DNA of 14,689 bases from Clostridia bacterium. Lineage in GTDB: Bacteria > Bacillota > DSM-521 > Neomoorellales > SLTJ01. The notes beneath the pieces are model-generated. The model had not been told where the DNA came from and ran no database searches. It worked only from the letters and a program-made list of their open reading frames with translations. Shown here in pieces: positions 1 through 8,189 of the stretch; positions within the stretch are counted from its first letter, which is position 1; each line of letters starts with the position of its first letter. A program made the position numbers and the translations under genes. Location of the stretch: assembly GCA_014360105.1 (NCBI GenBank), contig JACIYD010000007.1:1-14689 (forward strand), given 5' to 3'.

Positions 1-252
1 CTGGTACAGCCCGCCTATGACTACGTCTTGAAGTGCTCGCACACCTTTAACCTACTAGACGCGCGGGGTGCGCTCAGCGTAACAGAGCGCACCGCATATA
101 TGGCCCGGGTACGGCAGCTTGCCCGCCTCTGTGCCGAAAGCTACCTGGAACAGCGCCGCCGCCTGGGTTACCCCCTGCTCAAAGATCCAAAACGGCGGGC
201 GGAACTGGGTCTTTCGCCGCTCGAAGCGGCCGGCGCGGGAGCAAGGGGGTAG
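1..252 (+). CDS. glyQ: Glycyl-tRNA synthetase alpha subunit, C-terminal end (partial)
   Basis: An open frame enters from the left edge in frame 1 and ends at TAG 250-252, giving 83 residues. The sequence opens with [20 protein letters not shown] and continues with [21 protein letters not shown]; this is the conserved C-terminal part of the alpha subunit, including the '[11 protein letters not shown](I/L)SVTER' signature. The alpha subunit carries the catalytic core of the bacterial alpha2-beta2 glycyl-tRNA synthetase, which charges tRNA-Gly in the cytoplasm. The glyS start follows 5 nt after the stop, so the two subunits are co-transcribed and probably translationally coupled. An internal TTG at 28 is not the real start; the 5' part of the gene is outside the window. 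Confidence 0.95.
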   Translation: MVQPAYDYVLKCSHTFNLLDARGALSVTERTAYMARVRQLARLCAESYLEQRRRLGYPLLKDPKRRAELGLSPLEAAGAGARG

Positions 253-257
253 GCGCG

Positions 258-2327
258 TTGGGCCGGGATTTTCTGCTGGAGATCGGACTGGAGGAAATGC
301 CCGCGGCCAGCATGGACCAGGCACGGGCGGAACTGGTGCGCGCCCTGGCCGCCGGCCTGGCGGAGCAGCGCCTCGCCTACCGCGAGGTGCGCGGCTACGC
401 GGCGCCGCGCCGCCTCGCCGCCCTGGTAATCGACCTGGCCGAACGCCAGGAGGACCTGGTGCAGGAGGTCCGGGGGCCGGCGGCCAGGGTCGCCTTTGAC
501 GAGGCCGGCCGGCCTACGAAGGCGGCGCTGGGCTTCGCCCGGGGCCAGGGCGTGGCGGTGGAAGAGCTGGTTACCCGCAACGGCTACGTTTACGCGCAAA
601 AACGCGAAGCGGGACGGCCGGCTCTGTCCGTGCTCGCCGCCATGCTGCCAGAGCTTTTAGCCGCGCTGCACTTTCCCAAGAACATGCGCTGGGGCGAGCA
701 AAGCCTGCGCTTCCTCCGGCCCATTCGCTGGCTTGTGGCCCTCTACGGGGAAGAGGTGGTTCCCTTTGCTCTGGCCGGCGTGGCCAGCGGCCGCGCCTCC
801 CGGGGGCACCGCTTCCTTCACCCCCAACCGGTGGATTTGCCGCACGCCGGTGCCTACCTTCCCACGCTGGCCTCGGCTTACGTCCTCGCCGACCAGGAGG
901 AGCGGCGGCAGGCGGTGGCGACACAAGTCCGGGCGGCGGCGGCCGGCGCCGGCGGCGAGGCGGTGCTGACACCCGAGTTGCTCAACGAGGTGACCAACCT
1001 GGTGGAGTATCCTACGGCCGTGCTGGGCGCGCTTGCACCGGAGCACCTCGCCCTGCCGGAAGAAGTGCTCACGACGGTAATGGCGGCACACCAGCGTTTC
1101 TTCCCGGTGAGGGGTCCGGAGGGCCTGCTGCTCCCTTACTTCGTGGGGGTGCGCGACGGCGGCCGGCGCGGTCTGGAGCAGGTACGCGCCGGCTACGAGC
1201 GCGTGCTGGCAGCGCGGCTGGTCGACGCCGCCTTCTTCTATCAGGAGGACTTGAAGGAACCGCTGGTGGCCAAGGCGGAACGCCTGCGCACGGTCATCTT
1301 TCACGAGCACCTGGGCTCGATGTACGACAAGGCCTGCCGCCTGCAATACCTGGCGCGCTGGCTGGCCGGGCAGCTCGGTCTGGAAGCGGCCGAGGAGGAG
1401 GCGGCCGCCCGCGCCGCCTACCTGGCCAAGGCCGACCTGGTAACGAACATGGTTTACGAGTTCCCGGAGCTTGCGGGCACCATGGGCAGCTACTACGCCG
1501 CCCGCCACGGGGAGGCGGAAGCGGTGGCGCGGGCCATCCGCGAACACTATCTGCCGCGCTTCAGCGGCGACGCCCTGCCGCAGAGCGTGGCAGGCACGGT
1601 GGTCAGCTTGGCGGACAAACTCGACAGCCTGGTAGGCCACTGGGCGGTGGGGATCACGCCCACCGGCTCCCAGGATCCATACGGCCTGCGCCGCCTGGCC
1701 TTCGGCCTTTGCCTGCTCCTGGTAGACAAGGACCTACCGCTCTCGTGGTCGGAGATGGTGCTGCAGGCCTACGGTCAATACCAGGCCTTCGGGCGGACCA
1801 AGCTGTCCTTCGCCGCGGTGGAGGAGAGCCTGGGCGAGTTCTGCCGCCAGCGACTGGCGAATATCCTCGAAGAGCGCGGCATACGCTATGATGTGGTCAA
1901 TGCGGTGCTTGCCGCCGGGTGGGATTGCCCGGCCGACGCGGCGCGGCGGGCAAGCGCCCTCCAGGGGCTGCTGGACCATCCCGCCCTTAAAGCCTTAATT
2001 ACCACCTACACCCGGGCGCGCAACTTGGCGCGCGGCGACACCGCGGGCCCGGTCCGGCCGGATCTATTCCGGGAGCCCGCGGAAGGAGAACTCTATCGCG
2101 CCTTACAGGCCGCCACGGAAGAGGCGACGGCGTTGCTTGCCGCCGGCGATTACCGGGCGGCACTGCTCGCCCTCGCCCGCCTGGAACAACCGCTGGCCAG
2201 CTTCTTCGATCGGGTGCTGGTGATGGCGGAAGACCCGGCACTGCGGGCCAACCGTCTGGCGCTGCTTCAGGGCATCGTCACTGGCGTGGGCCGCATCGCC
2301 GACCTTGCCCAGGTCCAATCACCCTAG
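258..2327 (+). CDS. glyS: Glycyl-tRNA synthetase beta subunit
   Basis: A 689-residue protein, the normal length for the family. It begins with the typical motif F-L-L-E-I-G-L-E-E-M-P. Other family landmarks are HFPKNMRWG at about residues 138-146, KADLVTNMVYEFPEL from residue 391, the HD-like segment ADKLDSLVGHWAVGI followed by TPTGSQDPYGLRR around 465-479, and a DALR-type anticodon-binding end (VMAEDPALRANRLALL). The beta subunit recognises and positions tRNA-Gly for the alpha subunit. The start is TTG at 258, supported by an AAGGGGGT ribosome-binding site at 243-250 and by the immediate match to the family N-terminus. It lies 5 nt downstream of glyQ. No strong terminator follows; only a GC hairpin without a T-run is seen near 2379-2396. 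Confidence 0.97.
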   Translation: MGRDFLLEIGLEEMPAASMDQARAELVRALAAGLAEQRLAYREVRGYAAPRRLAALVIDLAERQEDLVQEVRGPAARVAFDEAGRPTKAALGFARGQGVAVEELVTRNGYVYAQKREAGRPALSVLAAMLPELLAALHFPKNMRWGEQSLRFLRPIRWLVALYGEEVVPFALAGVASGRASRGHRFLHPQPVDLPHAGAYLPTLASAYVLADQEERRQAVATQVRAAAAGAGGEAVLTPELLNEVTNLVEYPTAVLGALAPEHLALPEEVLTTVMAAHQRFFPVRGPEGLLLPYFVGVRDGGRRGLEQVRAGYERVLAARLVDAAFFYQEDLKEPLVAKAERLRTVIFHEHLGSMYDKACRLQYLARWLAGQLGLEAAEEEAAARAAYLAKADLVTNMVYEFPELAGTMGSYYAARHGEAEAVARAIREHYLPRFSGDALPQSVAGTVVSLADKLDSLVGHWAVGITPTGSQDPYGLRRLAFGLCLLLVDKDLPLSWSEMVLQAYGQYQAFGRTKLSFAAVEESLGEFCRQRLANILEERGIRYDVVNAVLAAGWDCPADAARRASALQGLLDHPALKALITTYTRARNLARGDTAGPVRPDLFREPAEGELYRALQAATEEATALLAAGDYRAALLALARLEQPLASFFDRVLVMAEDPALRANRLALLQGIVTGVGRIADLAQVQSP

Positions 2328-2475
2328 TCTAAAGCACGCGGCGCGGCAGGATCAAGGATTGGGCAGGGCCGGGATCGCCCCCGCACGCGCGCGGGGTCGG
2401 CGGGCGGCAGGAGACGGGCACCCGGACGGCGTATATAAAGGTGATAAGTCTTGGCCGACAAGGTGGTGACGGGCC
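2328..2475 (+). promoter_or_regulatory. Intergenic region upstream of the ccpN-like gene; possible weak promoter
   Basis: This 148-bp gap separates glyS from the next unit. It contains a GC hairpin (CCCCGC 2379-2384 / GCGGGG 2391-2396) with no T-run, and an AT-rich TATATAAAG at 2432-2440 that could act as a -10 box. No convincing -35 hexamer sits 16-18 bp upstream, so the promoter call is weak. The ribosome-binding site AAGGTGGTGA is at about 2460-2469, 6 nt before the GTG start. CcpN-type regulators may control their own unit, but no clear operator can be read here. Confidence 0.3.
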
Positions 2476-3114
2476 GTGCAATTGAGCCAACGCCAGGAAA
2501 AGATCGTCGAACTGGTACGTCTCTCCGGCCCCATTACCAGCGAGGAAATCGCCAGACACCTACGGGTCACCCGGGCGGCGCTCCGCCCGGATTTGGCTAT
2601 TTTGACCATGGCCGGCATCCTGCAGGCGCGGCCGCGCGTGGGTTATTACTACAGCGGCAAGTCCCTGCAGGCGGTCGTGGCGGAAACCTTGCGTGAGTAC
2701 CGCGTGGGTGACGTCAAGTCGGTGCCGGTGGTAGTCACCGAGGAGACCAGCGTCTACGACGCCGCGGTGACCATGTTTCTTGAAGACGTGGGTACGCTCT
2801 TCGTGGTGAAGCCCGGCGGACTGCTCGAGGGAGTCGTCACCCGCAAGGATCTATTGCGTGCCACCCTCGGCCAATCCGACGTTCATCGCCTGCCGGTGAG
2901 CGTCTTGATGACCCGGATGCCCAACATCGTCACCACCACGCCTGAAGAAAGCGTCCTGGCGGCCGCCAAGAAAATGGTGGAGCACGAGGTCGACGTCCTG
3001 CCCGTGGTACGGCCCCTGCGGGACGGCAGTGGCGGGCTGCGCCTGCAGGTGATCGGGCGCTTCACCAAGACCAACGTCGCCAGGCTTTTTGTCGAGATCG
3101 GGGAGGGAGGATAG
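2476..3114 (+). CDS. ccpN: CcpN-type transcriptional regulator (HTH + tandem CBS domains)
   Basis: A 212-residue protein. Residues 1-55 form a winged-helix/HTH_11-like DNA-binding region ([20 protein letters not shown] then [20 protein letters not shown]). Two CBS domains follow at about 79-130 ([20 protein letters not shown]) and 144-204 ([20 protein letters not shown]). This is the architecture of Bacillus subtilis CcpN, a repressor of gluconeogenic genes whose CBS domains sense adenine nucleotides. The GTG start at 2476 is preceded by AAGGTGGTGA. It sits directly after glyQS and before the PPSR gene, the same order as ccpN-yqfL in Bacillus. Here ppdK is added downstream, so control of PEP-forming enzymes is a reasonable inference. 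The exact regulon cannot be read from this window. Confidence 0.88.
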   Translation: MQLSQRQEKIVELVRLSGPITSEEIARHLRVTRAALRPDLAILTMAGILQARPRVGYYYSGKSLQAVVAETLREYRVGDVKSVPVVVTEETSVYDAAVTMFLEDVGTLFVVKPGGLLEGVVTRKDLLRATLGQSDVHRLPVSVLMTRMPNIVTTTPEESVLAAAKKMVEHEVDVLPVVRPLRDGSGGLRLQVIGRFTKTNVARLFVEIGEGG

Positions 3115-3116
3115 CC

Positions 3117-3938
3117 CTGGGCGAGCTACCGGTAATCTACGTGGTCTCCGATTCCCTCGGCGAAACGGCGGAGTATGTGGCCCGGGCGGCGGCCAGTCAG
3201 TTCAACTCCGGGCGGGTCGAGATCAGGCGCGTGTCCTATGTGGTGGAGGAATACCAGATCGAGGAAATCATCGCCGAGGCGGCCCAGGGGCCCTGTATCA
3301 TCGCCTATACCCTGGTGCTGGAGCACCTGAAAAGGCGGCTCGTGGCCCTTGCCGGCGAGCGAGGCATCCCCACGGTGGACATCCTCGGGCCCATGCTCGA
3401 GGCCCTGTCCCGCATTACCCAAGCCAGCCCCCGCCTGGAACCCGGACTCATCCGCCGGCTGGACGAGGATTATTTCCGCAAGATGGAGGCCATCGATTTT
3501 GCCGTGCGGTACGACGACGGCAAGGACCCGCGGGGGTTGCTTTTTGCCGACGTGGTCCTTATCGGCGTTTCCCGCACTTCCAAAACGCCGGTCTGTATGT
3601 ATCTCGCGCACAAGCGGCTCAAGGCGGCCAACATTCCCCTGGTGCCGGAGGTGGCGCCGGCGGACGAGCTTTGGCGCCTGCCGCGGCACAAGGTCATCGG
3701 GCTGACCATCGACCCCCAGTTGCTGTACCAGATCCGCCAGGAGCGGCTGAAGGCGCTGGGCCTGGGCGCTAATGCCGATTATGCCAAGCTCGACCGCATT
3801 TACCGGGAGCTAGAATACGCGCACGGCCTGATGGAGCGCCTCGGCTGTACGGTGATCGACGTCACCAACCGCGCGGTGGAGGAGACGGCGAGCCGCATCA
3901 TCGAAATCTATCGTAGGGGGCAGAGGCATGTCGGTTAA
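3117..3938 (+). CDS. ppsR: Pyruvate phosphate dikinase regulatory protein (bifunctional kinase/pyrophosphorylase, PPSR/DUF299)
   Basis: The frame encodes 273 residues from CTG 3117. PPSR enzymes inactivate PPDK by ADP-dependent phosphorylation of a threonine and reactivate it by phosphate-dependent removal, releasing pyrophosphate. The family N-terminus (P-x-I-Y-V-V-S-D-S-x-G-E-T-A-E) is present, as is the P-loop-like GVSRTSKTP at residues 150-158. The first in-frame ATG/GTG/TTG codon is GTG 3141, which would cut into the beta-strand before the SDS motif and has no ribosome-binding site. CTG 3117 has GGGAGGGAGG at 3101-3110, six nt upstream, and gives the usual N-terminal length, so I prefer CTG. 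It lies 2 nt after the ccpN-like stop. Its presumed substrate, PPDK, overlaps its 3' end by 11 nt. Confidence 0.92.
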   Translation: MGELPVIYVVSDSLGETAEYVARAAASQFNSGRVEIRRVSYVVEEYQIEEIIAEAAQGPCIIAYTLVLEHLKRRLVALAGERGIPTVDILGPMLEALSRITQASPRLEPGLIRRLDEDYFRKMEAIDFAVRYDDGKDPRGLLFADVVLIGVSRTSKTPVCMYLAHKRLKAANIPLVPEVAPADELWRLPRHKVIGLTIDPQLLYQIRQERLKALGLGANADYAKLDRIYRELEYAHGLMERLGCTVIDVTNRAVEETASRIIEIYRRGQRHVG

Positions 3939-6618
3939 GTACGTTTACCTTTTCCAAGAAGGAGACGCCGGGATGCGCGATCTCCTCGGGGGCAAGGGCG
4001 CCGATCTCGCGGAAATGACCCGGATCGGACTGCCCGTACCGCCGGGGCTGATCATCACCACCGAGGCCTGCCGCGAGTACGTGCGGCGCGGTCAGGAGCT
4101 GCCGCCCGGGCTCATGGCCCAGGTCGAGGAGAAGCTGGCCGTGGTGGAGGCGGCCACGGGCAAAAAATTCGGCGACCCGGTCAACCCGCTCCTCTTATCG
4201 GTGCGTTCCGGGGCGCCCGTTTCCATGCCGGGGATGATGGACACCATCCTCAACCTCGGTCTGAACGACGTTACGGTGGAGGGCCTGGCAAAGGCAGCGG
4301 GGGACGAGCGCTTCGCCCTCGATTGCTACCGCCGCTTCCTGCAGATGTTCGGCAACGTGGTGCTGGGGGTGGAGCACGAAATCTTTGAGCGGGAGCTCGA
4401 GCGCCTGAAAAGAGAGGAAGGGGTGCGCTTCGACCACGAGCTGAGCCCGCCGGCGCTCCGCCGCCTCCTGGAGGCCTACAAGCGGGTCATCCGCGCCCAC
4501 GCCGGGCGCGACTTTCCCCAGGAGCCGCGCGAGCAGTTGGAGCTGGCCGTGCGCGCGGTTTTCAATTCCTGGAACAACCACCGCGCCATCGTCTACCGCC
4601 GCCTGAACAAGATCCCCGACGACCTCGGCACGGCGGTGAACGTCCAGACGATGGTCTTCGGCAACATGGGGGCGGATTCCGGGACGGGTGTGGCCTTTAC
4701 CCGCAACCCTTCGACCGGCGAAAGAGAGCTCTACGGCGAGTACCTGATGAACGCCCAGGGCGAGGACGTGGTCGCCGGCATCCGCACACCGAAGCCCCTG
4801 CGGGAGCTTGAGCACGAGTTGCCCGAAATCTACCGGCAGTTCGGCGAGATCTGCGAGCGCCTGGAGCACCACTACCGTAACATGCAGGACGTGGAGTTCA
4901 CCATCGAAAAGGGCCGGCTCTACATGCTGCAGACCCGGACCGGTAAGCGCACCGCCCGGGCTGCAGTACGCATTGCGGTGGAGATGGTGCGGGAGGGCCT
5001 GATCAGCAAGGAAGAAGCGCTCCTGCGGGTCGATCCGGACCAGCTCAACCAACTGCTCCACCGCCGCATCGACCCCACGGCCAAGCTGGAAGTCATCGCC
5101 ACCGGCCTGCCGGCCTCCCCGGGCGCGGCTTCGGGCCGGGTGGTCTTCGAGGCGGACGAGGCGGAACGCCGCGGCAAGGAAGGGGAGAAGGTCATCCTCG
5201 TGCGCACCGAAACCACGCCCGACGACATTCACGGCATCGTCCCGGCACAGGGGGTGCTCACCAGCCGTGGCGGCATGACGAGCCACGCGGCGGTGGTGGC
5301 ACGGGGCATGGGCAAGCCCTGCGTCTGCGGCTGCGAGGCGATCAAGATCGATTACGAGGCGAGGCTTTTCCGCGTCGGTGACCTGGTGGTCAAGGAAGGA
5401 GACCTCATCTCCATCGACGGCGCCACCGGCCAGGTCATCCTGGGCGAGGTACCCCTGGTGGAGCCGGAGCTGGGCGAGGAATTCCAGACCCTGCTCGCCT
5501 GGGCAGACGAGGTGAAGGTGCTTGGTGTACGGGCCAACGCCGACACGCCGGAAGACGCGGCCAGGGCGCGTGCCTTCGGGGCGACCGGTATTGGGCTTTG
5601 CCGCACGGAGCACATGTTCATGGCGCCGGACCGCCTGCCCCACGTCCAGCAGATGATTCTCGCCGCGACCGGGGAGGAGAGGGACCGGGCCCTGGCCGCG
5701 CTCTTGCCCATGCAGCAGGGCGACTTCGAGGGCATCTTCAGGGCGATGGCCGGCTACCCGGTAACCATCCGCCTGCTGGACCCGCCGCTGCATGAGTTCC
5801 TCCCCAATGCGGAAGAGCTGGCGGTGGAACTTACCCGCCTGAAAATGGGCGGCGCCCCTCGGGAGGAGATCGAGGCCAAGGAAAAGCTTTTGCGCCAGGT
5901 GCGGGCTCTGGCCGAGTTCAACCCCATGCTCGGCCACCGCGGCTGCCGCCTGGGCATCACCTTCCCCGAGGTCTACGCCATGCAGGTGCGGGCCATCTTC
6001 CGCGCCGTGGCCGCGCTGGTGCGCGAGGGTCTTAAGGTTCACCCCGAGGTGGAGATCCCCCTGGTGATGCACGTGAACGAACTGGCGCGGCTCAGGCAGA
6101 TGGTGGACGAGCTTGCCGCCGAGGTAAAAAAGGAGACGGGAGTCGACTTTGCCTACAGCGTGGGGACGATGATCGAGGTGCCGCGCGCCTGTGCCACCGC
6201 CGACGAGATCGCGCGTGAGGCTTACTTCTTCTCCTTTGGCACCAACGACCTCACCCAGACCACGCTGGGCTTTAGCCGCGACGATGCTGAGGGCAAGTTC
6301 CTACCCAAGTACCTCGAGGAAAAAATCCTGCCGGCCAACCCCTTCGCCGTACTCGACCGGGAGGGTGTGGGCAAGCTGATGCGCCTGGCGGTGGAGCTGG
6401 GGCGTAAAACGCGGCCGGATCTATTGGTGGGCATCTGCGGCGAGCACGGCGGCGAGCCAAGCTCCATCGAGTTCTGCCACCAATTGGGGCTCGACTACGT
6501 GAGCTGTTCGCCCTTCCGCGTCCCCATCGCCCGCCTGGCGGCGGCGCAGGCGGCGCTGCGCTGGCGGCACGGCAGCCTTCTGGACGGGGGCGGCCCGCTT
6601 CCTGCCGCGGCGAGTTAG
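3928..6618 (+). CDS. ppdK: Pyruvate, phosphate dikinase
   Basis: An 896-residue protein, full length for PPDK. It interconverts pyruvate + ATP + Pi and PEP + AMP + PPi. Domains: N-terminal ATP-grasp nucleotide-binding region from residue 1 to about 380 ([20 protein letters not shown] near the start; [18 protein letters not shown] around 250-267); phosphohistidine domain about 390-510 with the [18 protein letters not shown] motif, catalytic His453 and the regulatory Thr451 two residues before it; C-terminal PEP/pyruvate barrel with [12 protein letters not shown] near 770 and catalytic Cys837 in GICGEHGG. All key residues are intact. ATG 3928 has AGGGGG at about 3914-3919 and overlaps the PPSR gene by 11 nt, implying translational coupling between enzyme and regulator. 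The direction in vivo is not decided by sequence. Confidence 0.97.
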   Translation: MSVKYVYLFQEGDAGMRDLLGGKGADLAEMTRIGLPVPPGLIITTEACREYVRRGQELPPGLMAQVEEKLAVVEAATGKKFGDPVNPLLLSVRSGAPVSMPGMMDTILNLGLNDVTVEGLAKAAGDERFALDCYRRFLQMFGNVVLGVEHEIFERELERLKREEGVRFDHELSPPALRRLLEAYKRVIRAHAGRDFPQEPREQLELAVRAVFNSWNNHRAIVYRRLNKIPDDLGTAVNVQTMVFGNMGADSGTGVAFTRNPSTGERELYGEYLMNAQGEDVVAGIRTPKPLRELEHELPEIYRQFGEICERLEHHYRNMQDVEFTIEKGRLYMLQTRTGKRTARAAVRIAVEMVREGLISKEEALLRVDPDQLNQLLHRRIDPTAKLEVIATGLPASPGAASGRVVFEADEAERRGKEGEKVILVRTETTPDDIHGIVPAQGVLTSRGGMTSHAAVVARGMGKPCVCGCEAIKIDYEARLFRVGDLVVKEGDLISIDGATGQVILGEVPLVEPELGEEFQTLLAWADEVKVLGVRANADTPEDAARARAFGATGIGLCRTEHMFMAPDRLPHVQQMILAATGEERDRALAALLPMQQGDFEGIFRAMAGYPVTIRLLDPPLHEFLPNAEELAVELTRLKMGGAPREEIEAKEKLLRQVRALAEFNPMLGHRGCRLGITFPEVYAMQVRAIFRAVAALVREGLKVHPEVEIPLVMHVNELARLRQMVDELAAEVKKETGVDFAYSVGTMIEVPRACATADEIAREAYFFSFGTNDLTQTTLGFSRDDAEGKFLPKYLEEKILPANPFAVLDREGVGKLMRLAVELGRKTRPDLLVGICGEHGGEPSSIEFCHQLGLDYVSCSPFRVPIARLAAAQAALRWRHGSLLDGGGPLPAAAS

Positions 6619-6683
6619 CACGGGAGTTTGCCCAAAGAAATGAGAAGGTGAGTGCCGGGAACGGGAGAAGGCGGAGTGAGGCC

Positions 6684-7670
6684 ATGGGCATCCGCGAGCA
6701 GCAGGAGGAATGGGAGGCCGGGTGGCTGGCACCCGGCGCTTCTTTGAGCGCGGCCAGCCGCGGCCGGCAGAGGCCGGAAACACCCTGCCCCATCCGCACG
6801 GAATTCCAGCGGGACCGCGACCGCATTGTTCATTGCAAGGCGTTCCGCCGGCTCAAACACAAGACGCAGGTGTTCATCGCCCCCGAGGGCGATCACTTCC
6901 GCACCCGGCTGACGCATACGCTAGAAGTGGCACAGATTGCCCGCACCATCGCCCGCGCCCTGCGCCTGAACGAGGATCTGACCGAGGCCATCGCCCTCGG
7001 TCACGACCTGGGGCACACACCCTTCGGGCACGCGGGGGAAGAGGCATTGAATGCGGTCTACCCGCCCGGTTTCCGCCACCACGAGCAGAGCCTCCGGGTG
7101 GTGGAAGTGCTGGAGGATCTCAACCTCACCTGGGAGGTACGGGACGGCATCCTCTGCCATACCGGGCCGCAGGAGCCGCAGACCCTGGAAGGGCAGATCG
7201 TACGGCTGGCCGACCGTATTGCCTACATCAATCACGACATCGACGACGCCCTGCGGGGCGGCGTGCTCCGCGCCACAGACCTGCCGGCGGACTGTTTGGC
7301 CGTGCTGGGGTGGGACCACCGCAGCCGTATTAACACTATGGTTTCCGACGTGGTGGACCAGGGCACGGCCGGCGGCATCCGCATGAGCGCCGCGGTGCAG
7401 CAGGCAACCGATGCGCTGCGTGCTTTCCTCTTCGAGCGGGTCTACATCGGTTCTCTTGCCAAGGCGGAAGAGGGTAAGGCGCGAGAACTGGTAAAAAGCC
7501 TCTACCGTTACTACGTGGAGCATCCGGAGGAAATACCGGCGCGCGCCGGCGCGGCGGAAGATGACGCGGCGCGCCGTGCGGTGGACTACATCGCCGGCAT
7601 GACGGACACCTACGCCGTGAACCGTTACATGGCTCTCTACGTGCCCGGTCCCTTTCCCTTGCGGGACTGA
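6684..7670 (+). CDS. dgt: HD-domain deoxyguanosinetriphosphate triphosphohydrolase-like protein
   Basis: A 328-residue protein of the dNTP triphosphohydrolase type-2 family, which cleaves dNTPs to deoxynucleosides and triphosphate. The HD metal site is visible: His78 in RLTHTLEVAQIAR, His107-Asp108 in the GHDLGHTPFGHAGEEAL motif, and a downstream D-R-I-A-Y-I-N-H-D segment. The frame is open upstream to a GTG at 6648, but ATG 6684 is favoured. It gives the family N-terminus (M-x-I-R-E-Q-x-E-E...W-L-A-P) and has GGAG at 6673-6676, seven nt away. It follows ppdK by 65 nt with no visible terminator, so read-through from the ppdK unit is likely. Placement near dnaG fits a role in nucleotide-pool control, which is inference. 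Confidence 0.92.
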   Translation: MGIREQQEEWEAGWLAPGASLSAASRGRQRPETPCPIRTEFQRDRDRIVHCKAFRRLKHKTQVFIAPEGDHFRTRLTHTLEVAQIARTIARALRLNEDLTEAIALGHDLGHTPFGHAGEEALNAVYPPGFRHHEQSLRVVEVLEDLNLTWEVRDGILCHTGPQEPQTLEGQIVRLADRIAYINHDIDDALRGGVLRATDLPADCLAVLGWDHRSRINTMVSDVVDQGTAGGIRMSAAVQQATDALRAFLFERVYIGSLAKAEEGKARELVKSLYRYYVEHPEEIPARAGAAEDDAARRAVDYIAGMTDTYAVNRYMALYVPGPFPLRD

Positions 7671-7700
7671 CCGGGCGCCGCCGTAGGAAGGCCACGACCG

Positions 7701-7800
7701 AAAAAAACAGGGAAGAGGTAAGCGTCACTCTCTCTTCGCTGGTCAGGCTAGGCGAGTATTGACCGTGTACGCGCCAGGAGAGCAGGGATTACCTCTTCCC
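7701..7800 (-). terminator. Minus-strand structured RNA / intrinsic terminator with perfect 12-bp closing stem
   Basis: Read on the minus strand, GGGAAGAGGTAA (7800-7789) is matched perfectly by TTACCTCTTCCC (7721-7710). This is followed by TG and seven T (7707-7701), the layout of an intrinsic terminator. Unlike a simple terminator it encloses 67 nt with further pairing: GCTCTC can pair with GAGAGT, and CTGG with CCAG or GGTCA with TGACC. It lies 45 nt downstream of the 38-codon peptide gene on the same strand, so it could end that transcript. It could also be a small RNA of about 100 nt in its own right. It matches no RNA family I know. Confidence 0.6.
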
Positions 7801-7845
7801 GCGTCAAAGTATCCCCAAGGGCGAGGGGTTTTATGCGCAGGCCGC

Positions 7846-7962
7846 CTAATCGCGGTTGCGCAAAAGTGGCGCAAAAAGTGGGACGAGCACACCGCGGTAG
7901 AGCGCGTAAGCGGTGCTGCCGCCGATCACGATCAGCAGAATTACGGCCAGTACGTCGTTCAA
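7846..7962 (-). CDS. Putative 38-residue single-pass membrane peptide
   Basis: On the minus strand a TTG start at 7962 opens a 38-codon frame ending at TAG (7848-7846). GGGAGG at 7976-7971 lies 8 nt upstream, a near-ideal ribosome-binding site. The peptide begins MNDVLAVILLIVIGGSTAYA and continues LYRGVLVPLFAPLLRNRD: a hydrophobic helix at about residues 4-22, a second apolar stretch 25-34 and a basic tail. I do not recognise a family. It is divergent to dnaG and convergent with dgt, and a terminator-like structure follows 45 nt downstream. A hydrophobic reading with polar ends, a start signal and a stop all in the same frame argue against chance. Its small size keeps this tentative. Confidence 0.6.
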   Translation of the reverse strand: MNDVLAVILLIVIGGSTAYALYRGVLVPLFAPLLRNRD

Positions 7963-8023
7963 AGACCCAACCTCCCGGCCGGGACGTGAAAGAGGCGGCG
8001 GTGTAGCTGCCGCCGGTTCCGGC

Positions 8024-8061
8024 CGAGTATATTATGGCCCGGCGGGCACCGGAGCTTGCAA
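8024..8061 (-). promoter_or_regulatory. Possible minus-strand promoter for the 38-residue peptide
   Basis: On the minus strand TTGCAA (8061-8056) and CATAAT (8036-8031) could be -35 and -10 boxes, but the 19-nt spacer is longer than optimal. The AT-rich -10 region is framed by GGCC on both sides (8021-8024 and 8036-8039), which may form an operator-like or hairpin element. A transcript would start near 8024 and give a leader of about 60 nt before the peptide start at 7962, including the GGCGGC/GCCGCC hairpin. Confidence 0.3.
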
Positions 8062-8189
8062 GAGGCGGCAGGTATAAATTGCCAGGCCGCTGCCCATAAT
8101 AGCAAACAGACCCTTGCATTTTTCACCCACAAGGAAGGAATTGGGCAAGCTTTGGCGAAAGAAAAAATTCATGGATTGGGTGAGCGAGG

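Larger units (their letters stand above)
7671..8189. other. Gap between dgt and dnaG with minus-strand peptide/RNA unit
   Basis: This stretch of about 520 bp has no convincing plus-strand gene. Its minus strand holds a 38-codon peptide gene (7846-7962) and a terminator-like structured segment (7701-7800), described separately. Plus-strand structure is minor: CCCC/GGGG (7813-7816 / 7825-7828) followed by TTTT is at best a weak terminator. A GGCGGC/GCCGCC hairpin lies at 7994-8014. No consensus sigma-A promoter for dnaG was found, so dnaG may be read from upstream or from a promoter I cannot recognise. Confidence 0.6.

Noticed and set aside
657-1640. Long minus-strand open frame (about 327 codons) opposite glyS
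   Set aside because: It is antisense to a full-length, motif-complete glyS; long reverse frames are common in high-GC coding DNA, and the product has no recognisable motif.
2451-2696. 81-codon frame overlapping the start of the ccpN-like gene
   Set aside because: It is out of frame with the HTH/CBS protein and covers its conserved N-terminus; its composition is that of a shadow frame.
4195-6072. 625-codon minus-strand open frame opposite ppdK
   Set aside because: It lies wholly within ppdK, is rich in His/Arg/Ala as expected from reverse reading of GC-rich codons, and has no family features.
7759-7989. 76-codon plus-strand frame in the dgt-dnaG gap
   Set aside because: It has no convincing start signal, no recognisable character, and runs antisense to the peptide gene.
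7748-8119. 123-codon minus-strand frame in the dgt-dnaG gap
   Set aside because: It overlaps the better-supported 38-codon peptide in another frame, lacks a clear ribosome-binding site and has irregular, Arg-rich composition. Its tail also runs into the structured RNA segment.
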